Virus record (IMG/VR): IMGVR_UViG_3300030329_003145
Coordinates: 1 to 57,841 of that record
DNA length: 57,841 nucleotides
Origin: a virus
Strand: one strand, 5' to 3'
The translations under genes and the position numbers were made by a program. This document shows, one piece after another, positions 7,801 to 16,800 of the stretch. Under the pieces are notes generated by a model. It made no database searches. It saw only the letters and a program-made list of their open reading frames with translations, and was not told the DNA's origin. How positions within the stretch are numbered: position 1 is the stretch's first letter; each line of letters starts with the position of its first letter.

Positions 7801-10800
7801 CTCATCGTCCTCGGGCGGAATGTCCTCCCCGAATTCTTTTGTCAGCGCGGCTCTGTAGTCTGCGTGGAAGTTATCCAACACATCGCCACTGGACTTGATA
7901 AAGTTATCCCGTTGGCGCATGAGCCGTAGGATGACGGGGTCAGTGTCCCCGACAAACATACTCATAAACTTACCGGCCCGTTTGTATGGACCTGCCTCGA
8001 CGACGGGGATTTCCAGCAACCTGATGTAGCGGTCGAAGTCCATCAAGTCGGGGCGGAACTCAACCGGTAAGTCAGACGGCTCCCCGAAGGGGGCGAGTTC
8101 GGGACCGAGCCCTGAACCCAACCCTGTTTCGGCTGTTGAAGCCTCAACGAGCCCTTTAGATTCAGGAATATAGACGACCGCCATGTTACCAATATTGGCG
8201 ACAACTGAGTCGTGGCCTTCGGCCACTAAATCGTCAGCAAACTTGTTTTTAGCTGCTTCGGTAAGATAATCCCACGACCCCAAGCTATCCAGCCACTCAG
8301 ATTGGCTAATATACTTAGGGTTTCTAAGGCTAGTTTTCCAAGCCGCAGTCGCCCCATAAGTACCCGCATAAGACTGGCTGCTGATAAAGAAGTCATGTTT
8401 TCCACTAAGCGCGTTTGGGTCTCCCCGCCTAGAGCCGCGATACAAAACGATATTATTAACGTCGCTAGGAGGCTCAACCGCCCCGAGCCCTGAAAGAATC
8501 CTAGCCGGTCCCTGTTCAGCCTTGAGCCCCCGAAAACTGGGCCTATAAGGAGCAACTTCTTGTTCGCGTAGAACACGCGCCTTGTCTCTTATGCGCGTCA
8601 TCAACCGATCCCACCCCTCCTTTTGGTCTAACCGCCAATGGTGCATGGCGATGGTGTTCGGGTCAGACCCCAAATCTTCGAGCATTATCTTATCGGCTTT
8701 TGTCAGCCTCGCCCCCACCATTTTTGTGGCGGCTATCCAATAGTCTGCTCCCTTTTGAGTTTGTTCCTTACGGGGGGCTAAAGAAAGATCTTCGATCTGT
8801 CCCAAGGCATCCCGAGGAATCCGCGCTCCCATGAGGCCAATGGCTTGGCCCATCTCGTAATCAGAGATCCATCGTTGGGAACGTCCGGCCATGAAGTCCG
8901 ACACACCGCGCCCGTAATCCTGCTGCCTGAACAGGGACTCACCAATTGAAAGAACTTCAGTAAGGGCCGTGTTTTTGCCTGGCTCGAATCCAAGTATACG
9001 TTGGATAATTTCTACGAAACTGTCCCACGCAGACCGGTCTCCCCGCTCAACTTTTATGGTTGCCAGTTCCCTTTGGAACTGCGGGTCCATGAACGCTTGA
9101 GCAATAAATTCATCTAGGTTACCGAGAGCGTAATTAAAGCCTGCACGGGCGGTCGGGTCTGGATTACGCCTCGATACTTTACCCCCGATGGTTTTTGCGG
9201 CTCCCCCTTGGTCGATAACATGGAGATAAAGATCAATTAATTCCCTGACAGGTTGCGAAACCGCGTCACCGCTAATACCCGCTTTGCCTGTTTTGGCAAT
9301 TTTCCTTAGTGACTTTAAATACAGTTCCCCTTTGGGATTTCGTATGTGCCTATGAACTTCAAGCCATAACTTCTTAGTGGACAACGCATGAACAATCTCA
9401 TGGGCAATTGTGGAAAGACTTTCTCCGTCACTTAGGTGAATTGCATCACCACCATAACTGTAATACGCCCGCTCCAGGCGTGGGTTTACAATTACGTCTA
9501 CTGTATCAAATGCCTCGGGGAAGTCTTTTTTGAACTTGGTGATTAAGTCTATATACGCCTCGCTATTAGCCCCCCCGTAACTACCGGTAAGCTCCGAAGG
9601 TCTCGTTGCCAACGTCCCTCCTCCTAACTTTTTGTCCGCAATAGCGTCCACCAACTCCCCTATCGTCATGCTCCCATGCGTACCCCGCAGCCGGTTAGCA
9701 AAATCGGGGTCCATATCAGCGAGTTTCCTGATCCTGCCGCTGTCTTTTTCATCGTACCCCCGACGCTTATATGTCCAGCGGTCTAACGCTGTGGCCCCGC
9801 GTCCTCCCACTCCCATCATCCTTTTGTGAGCCGCTTGCGCTTCTAAGCCACGCTCGGCTAGTGCTCCCCGCCATGCTTTTTCGATGATGTCCACAAACCG
9901 TCGTTCGTCTTCGATAAGGCGACCATCATCAAAGCGCACCCCGTCGTTGGTCAGTCCTTCTATCATCCGGTCGAATTCCATCCCGTTTCCGTCCCAGAAG
10001 CCAGCCTGAAGAAAACTCTCGTATTCTTCAAACTGCTCAACCTTGCGAATGTTATCTCTCCGGTTTATTATGTCCTGTTCAAGTATATCGAGGTGATCTG
10101 ATATCCTAACCAAGATAGCTTGTCCCATCCTACTGGTGGATTCGGACGGGTCAGCCCATACCTCTTTGAAATTCTGGTAATCTTTCGGGTCACCACGGTC
10201 CCAGCCGGACAATTCAAGAAGCGCGAGCCCCTTTACTTTAGCCACAACCGTTTCTCCAACCGGCATGAGCCCTGAACCCAGAGCCCTTGGGGGTTGGATG
10301 TCAGCGTATTGGCGATTTCCCTTTTTAGATATCGGGTAAGGATTGGGTTCCCTGACCACATCTGAAAGCACGTAGCCATACTTCTTCCCCTTAGTGTCAA
10401 ACTTACTGCCTTCTTTGACGAGGTGCTTGTCTTCGTCAGCCCTGAAAGATTCGATGTCGGGGTAGACGATTGGTTCGTCTCCAATAGTCGCGTAGCCAAC
10501 GACTACAACAGGGCTTTTACCAGACCGGATAATCCCGACACGCTGCCCCAAGAATGACTTGAGTGTATTCCTTGACCGCGTCTCGATGGTTTTTTCACCG
10601 TTGAGGATCTGTTCTGTAAACGATTGGGTTCCGTCGTTTATGTAGATGCCCTTAGTTACGGGACCGAGCCCTGAACCCAGAGCCGCGCCTCCTGTAAGCG
10701 GGGGGTTGTCCAGGGTAACGTCTTCGTTCTTGGTGATGACGATGGTCGTGCGACCCTTTTTCTGAATTTTGGACCCTGTAGGGATCGTGACCGTGAACCC

Positions 10801-13800
10801 TTCGCCAAGGGTCTCTTCAGCGTATGTCTTTAGTTCTTCTTTATTGAACCCTTTCTGGTAAGTGAGTTCGCCGCTTTTCTTTCGGATAACTTCTAGTTCT
10901 CCGAATTTAAGGAACGGGGCCGCACCGCCTGCAACATCTTTCCCCCTAGTAACGACCACGGCCTCGCCTCCCACTTCAAGGTGGTTGGCAATATCCTTGA
11001 GGATAAACTCACGGGTCTGCGGCTCGACTACATTAAGAACAAAAGTATTCAGGATGTTAGGATACTGCTTGTCTATCGAGTCCCCTTGCCCAGCCGCACG
11101 GTCTCCAGTGTATGTCGGGGTGAAGGTGTCAGGAGGGAATGGTTCAAATGAATCTGCTCCGAGCGCCTTGGACGCCCCACCTGTGCCGTCGCCGTATACC
11201 AGTCCACGACCATCTTCGTAGTCTTTTTTGGAGATGATTCCACTGATCTTGAGATCTTCGTGGATTGTTGTGTTTGGGTTTTGCGTTTTCCCAGCCCTGA
11301 TATCGATAGCAAGGAACAGGTCGCGGTTCATCGTAACGCCCTTCTCGTCGATCAGTTTCTGAGCAGCCTTCTGGTTCAGTTCCACGGACTTCTGATCCGC
11401 GCCGACCTCGGTCGCTTTCTTAACGGCGTCAACGAAGGACGATTCAGCAGGCCCGAGCCCTGAAGCCAGGCCCGCGCTCTTGAGCGTCGCGCCCCCTCTG
11501 GGAGGTCTCCAAAGTTGAAGACCGTCCAAGGCTACCCCATCAACAAGATCCGAATGCATCTGTCGGATTAAGTGCATGAGTTGGGGGTCAGTAATCCCTT
11601 CCACCTTATGTTCCTCCCATGTTCCGTCAGCCTTGCGCCAACTTATCTCTTCTTCCAGTTCGTCTTCTATTATCTCTTTCCACGATTCAAACTTTTCTTC
11701 AATCCACGCCTCGGGGTCTTCGATCATCACATCGTCGCTTATACGAAACTCAGTGAACCCTAACGCCCTGAAATAATTAATCTTATCCATCCCCTTTACA
11801 GACAAAACATAATCTCGTTCCTGTGCGAGGGCTTCCTTCGCTGGGCCGTAAGGGTCTAGCTTGCCCCCGGAGTCAGGAAACTGGATAGTAAGAGTGACTC
11901 CCGAATCGTCAGCCCGCTTTATAATTTCCTCCATCAGGGCTTGCCCTACACCCTGCCCCCTCAAATGTCTGGGGACAAAGATATTCGATATAATGATCTC
12001 AGCACGATAAGGAGAGGCACCGCGCTGGTATTTACCATTTACGATTTGTCGATCGGCGGACCCCTCATCGGGTCTCGCGGCGACAAACCGAACTAGCCCA
12101 TCCGTGAGGTAATCCTCGCCGGTCGCCGGGTCAAAGGTGCCGGTACCCCCGAGCATCGCTGGATCAACAGTAGTAACCCCAACAGTATCGGCTAGGGTAA
12201 GGGGTTCAGACATTGTACCTAACTCCCGTATATTTCGGAGTCCGTTTTCAACAATTGTATCTATGTCAAGGTCTACCCCAGCAGCAAACCCTGTCTGGTA
12301 ATCCCTAGGAAAATTAGTGGGGTCGTATGGTATATCAGCAGGACCGAGCCCTGAAGCAGCCGCCCTTCTGGGCTCTTCGTAGGGCTCAAGCGACTTGTTC
12401 ATGCCGAGTTGCTTCCGAAGCTGTTCCAACGTGGCCGTTGGGTTGTTCGGGTCGAATGCCATCATATTGGAGTGGTAGACATACCCTGCCTCCATCCCTC
12501 GGATCTCTGCGACTATCCTAGTAATCGCGGCCTGAAGCTGTGGAGAGAACTGTTTGCGGGTCTTGTTGGACCCCATCCTATTCAAGAGTGACTTGAAATA
12601 ACGTGTGACCATCGGCCTTGCGCCAGGATTCTTGGCAAGGAAGAGCACGCTCTCCTCGGTCGTGAACCCACGGATTACCCGCTGGGCGTGTTGCCGCAGC
12701 ATCTCTTCAACGATCTGCAACTTTACTGCGCGGTTATTATCTCGGAACCCGCGCCTCATTTTTTCCCTAGTCTCCTCAATCTTTTTCCCGCCGCCATAAT
12801 CATTGATAGTCCGCATGGCGTCTTCCTCAGTAAGCTGGTCGATCAATACATTGATCTCAGCTTCGGAGATAACCGCGACCGATGCCGCGTGTGCGTGTTC
12901 TTCATTAAGAACAACCCCGATGATTTCCGCGACGGGGACTGGTTCACCGCCATTATACAGCACTATAGATTCGATGAAGTTAAACATCGCCTCGGGGTTA
13001 ACTCTCATTACCCCCGATTCAGAATCTACTTCGGCCATGCCGTCGAGGGTCTCATCAACGACCACCTCAACTTCTGGCGGGGATAGCCGCCGTGCAACCT
13101 CGGCGTATCGTTCTTTAACCGCCTCCCGTCGTCTCTGCTGGGCAACATCCAGGCCGGTTGCACCCTGCAACGCGGATGCTAATCTTGCACCGTTGTTGCG
13201 GGAATTTGATACTTCTTCGGCAACCTTAGACGCAAGATTATCCGCCGTGAGGCGTCTCTTGGGAGAGGTGTTAACTATTACCGGTGCCGCTGGAAACACG
13301 GCGTTAGCAATAAACGATTTTGCGCGGGCGGGAATAGTCTTCAAGGCACTGAGCCCCTCTTCCTGCAAAGCAGCAAATTCATCAAAGGTCATATCAACCT
13401 CTCGTCGGGTTGAGGGCCGACCCGCAAATACAGCGGCGTGAGACAGGTCCAATACCGCAGAAAATGCTTTTCTGAACTGTGGGTATTGAGTCCTCTGGAT
13501 GTTAAACAGACCGAGGATCGCGTCTACGATCCTTTGGAACATACTCCTCGGCGTTCCAATAGCCCGTGCGGGGTCGGACAGAACTTTGACGGCCTGCTGG
13601 AATTCCGTTGAAGTCAGGAAGTGCGCTATAAACTCGTCTGTATTTTCGAGCGCCTCGTAGACACGCGGGTCGTGATTATCGAAGGCCGTGCTAACATATA
13701 TTCCGCCCGTGAAGCTAAGAGCATCGCTGGACTGGTATGCAAACTGATCTTTTACGCGGGCTATCAGCCCCTCCAGTGTCCTCAACGCTGACCGCTCTTG

Positions 13801-16800
13801 GCGCGTCAACTCAGCTTCTGGCTTACGGGTAATCCCCGACACATACGCATGGGTCAGTTCGTGGAGTAGCGTGTCTGCGACTCCGCGTGGGTTATACCCG
13901 TTGATATTGATCGAGATTGCGCGGGTGCCATCATCTTGAATGCGGAGTCTACCAGCATACTCTAGCCCCGTCTCATCAATCGTGAACGCAATGTCATTTA
14001 TGAAACTGGGGTTCTGGATAAGGAGTCGGGCGAGCGCAACAAGGTGGGCGTCGTAATCAGTTTCGGCGCGGTCAGACACACCAATGATTCTGCGAAGCGC
14101 CTCAAGAATAGAGTCAGGGTTTCCGGTTTCGAGGCCCAAGGCAGCAATCGCTGCAAGGTTCTCTGCTTGTACTTCCGCCCTCGTCATGCTCGTCGGCTGA
14201 GACCGGAGGTAAAGGTCGCCTGCTGCTTTTTGCACGGAAGATATGAACTCGTCTGTTTGCCCAGAGTCTGGCTCTTGACCGAGCAATTCGCGCAAACGGT
14301 CGTTTATTACCCCACGGTATACAGGGTCTGTCTTAGGGTCTCCCTCGATGGCCTGCGAAGACAGGGACATTATCTGAAGTGCCTGGCGAACCGCCGTCCC
14401 CATTTCGTATTTACCACTCTTCAAATCACGCTGGAAAGTCAGACTGGCAGAGTTGGCGCGGTTATTGCCCTGTGCCATCCACTGGACAAACAACCCCCAC
14501 GCTTCCTTGTTGGTCATCTTCGAGAAGTTGATCGAAGACGACGCATATACTTGTGACTGGATAATCTCCAAAACGTCTCTCCGCAGTGCAGGGTCTGCGG
14601 CCATCGCCGCGACGGCGTCCGACTGCATCTCCTTGATCATGTTGGAAATCTTCCTGACCGGAAGTTGTGGTAGAGCTTCCTGCGGGTAAGGCGTATACGG
14701 ATCAGAGATTTCCTCGGCGGCGGCGAAGTCGGGGTTGTTCTGCAAGTTCGACGCTTCGTCCAATGCAATAGTCGCCACATACGTCTCCTTCTGATGCTTG
14801 AGCCGCGTAGCCTGAATCTCCATATACTTCCCTGTTACTTCGCGCCCCACAGCAACGAGTGATACAGGCTCGCCCTTCATAAGGGACTCTTGTGCTCTGA
14901 GTTTCAGTTCGATCAGGGCCGTATCCCGCAGTGCGGGGGTGAGGTCACCACTGTCGAGGGTCGGGAGGAACGGGTTCAGTTCTTCGTCGGTGGATACCCG
15001 CGACATTGCTTCGTCATAAGTAATCTTCTCGTCGGGGTTGAACGGAGAAGTGATAAGCAGTTCCACCAATCCTTCTGGTGCATCCGGCTCCCCTTCTCTT
15101 GCTTCCCGAAGATCTGTAACCCTACGGATCAATGCGGACAAACCGGTGTGGTCTTCTCGCAGGTTGAGTGCGTGTTCGGCGGATGTGAGCGCGGATACAA
15201 GGCCACCGGATTCAGGGACCACGATGTCGGACACGACAAACTTGTTGCCAATCCTGGCGAACCGGAATGCAGGGTTCAGGGTGGGGGAGGTTAAAGCCTC
15301 CACCGGAACTTCAACCGGAGCCCCCTGCTCTATTAGTCCGAGCATACTAGCGGGGTCGTTATTAAACCGCCCCACGCCATTTGCGTCGATGACCGCCCTG
15401 ACCGGACCATACGAAGGCACTGAAGCTCCACCACTGGGGGTCTCTTGCGGGATGACGGGAAAACGGGCTGCAATCTGGTCGGCAATACGCTGGGTGCTCT
15501 CTTCGAGGAACTGGTCAGACAATGTCCGCACACTCACGGGTACCCCGAGTCTCCTCAACTTGGCGGCGGTAAGAATATGCGGGTAGCCACTTTCGATAAG
15601 CCGCTCGATGGCCGTTTCTTCGGCGGGTGCAACGGGCTCTTCTTCGACTTCGATTTCCTGTTTGACCCTGAATTCTTTTAAGGCCGTGATCCGGTCACGA
15701 AATGCCTGGCGTGTAAGAGCTTTAGCAGCCTCGGGGCTTACGGCGCGGCCTTCCTGCACGGCTTTATCCAATGCCTGTTGGACTGCGGGGACGGTCCCCG
15801 TGGCTGATTGCGCCTCTATGTCTCGGGACAGTTTCTGGTAGAACTCTCGTTTCTGGTTTATCTCCTTAACCTGCTCCCTGAACCGTGCTTCGACTGCCTT
15901 CGCCTCTTCGGTTCGTTCGGGGTCAATGATAATGCGGACCTTGGGGTCAGCCAGCGGCTCCAGCTTGGCTTCGACGGATTCTCCTTTCTGACCAGTAGCG
16001 AGTTCACGAACGGCTTGGTGGTCTGAATTTTCGACAGAACTGGATTCAATCGGGTTCAGCCCAAGCCCACTCATCAACGCGCCCTTGATTCTTACGGTCG
16101 CTGGGTCCGCGCCGGATACCACGGGGGTTTCTTCCGCGAGAACTTGGCTCATGGCCGACTTAATGGAAGTCGGGTTGACTGTGTCTTCGGGGAAAAGATC
16201 CAGTTGAGCTGACTCAGGAGGATTAGCTGGGCGAGAGGCGCGGAACATAGGGGGGATCGTGAGGGTTCCTGGCGCTGCTTCTTTTGCTAGGCGCTTGATC
16301 TCGGCTTTAACTTTTTGTCCGTGGACCCTGACTGCTGAGAGGGGCATCCCCGTAGTGTTGGCTACGAAACTTAAATAGTCTTGGTCACGGGTTGAACGAG
16401 TCCTCTGGGCCGTGATGTAAGCGGCTCTATCAATGTCGCTCTCAAAAAAGAGTTCAAACCTCTTTTGACCATAAGAATACCTTGGTTTAGCTCCTGCCAA
16501 ATCCCGTGGAAGTTTTGGCTCTCGCCATGTTACCGTGTCAGCATCCCACACAAATCCAGCGGGGGGTTCTGCAACCGGCTCCTCCGTAGGTTCTGCAACC
16601 GGCTCCTCCGTAGGTTCTGCAACCGGCTCCTCCGTAGGTTCTGCAACAGGTTCAGCCGCAGGTTCTGCAACAGGTTCAGCCGCAGGTTCAGCCGCAGGTT
16701 CAGCGGCAGGTTCAGCCGCAGGTTCAGCGGCAGGTTCTGCAACAGGTTCTGCAACAGGTTCAGCCCCCAACGCCTCTCTGAAATCAATAGCCGCTTTCTG

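Noticed and set aside
7147-7929. 260-codon plus-strand frame inside the giant gene
   Set aside because: It is antisense to a continuous, domain-bearing frame; composition is shadow-like (Leu/Val/Arg/His-rich) and no start signal is evident.
12890-12920. Third zincin site (NEEHAHA, near residue 2275) in the giant protein
   Set aside because: It resembles HExxH in look only; the sequence lacks the HE pair, so it was not counted as a metalloprotease site.
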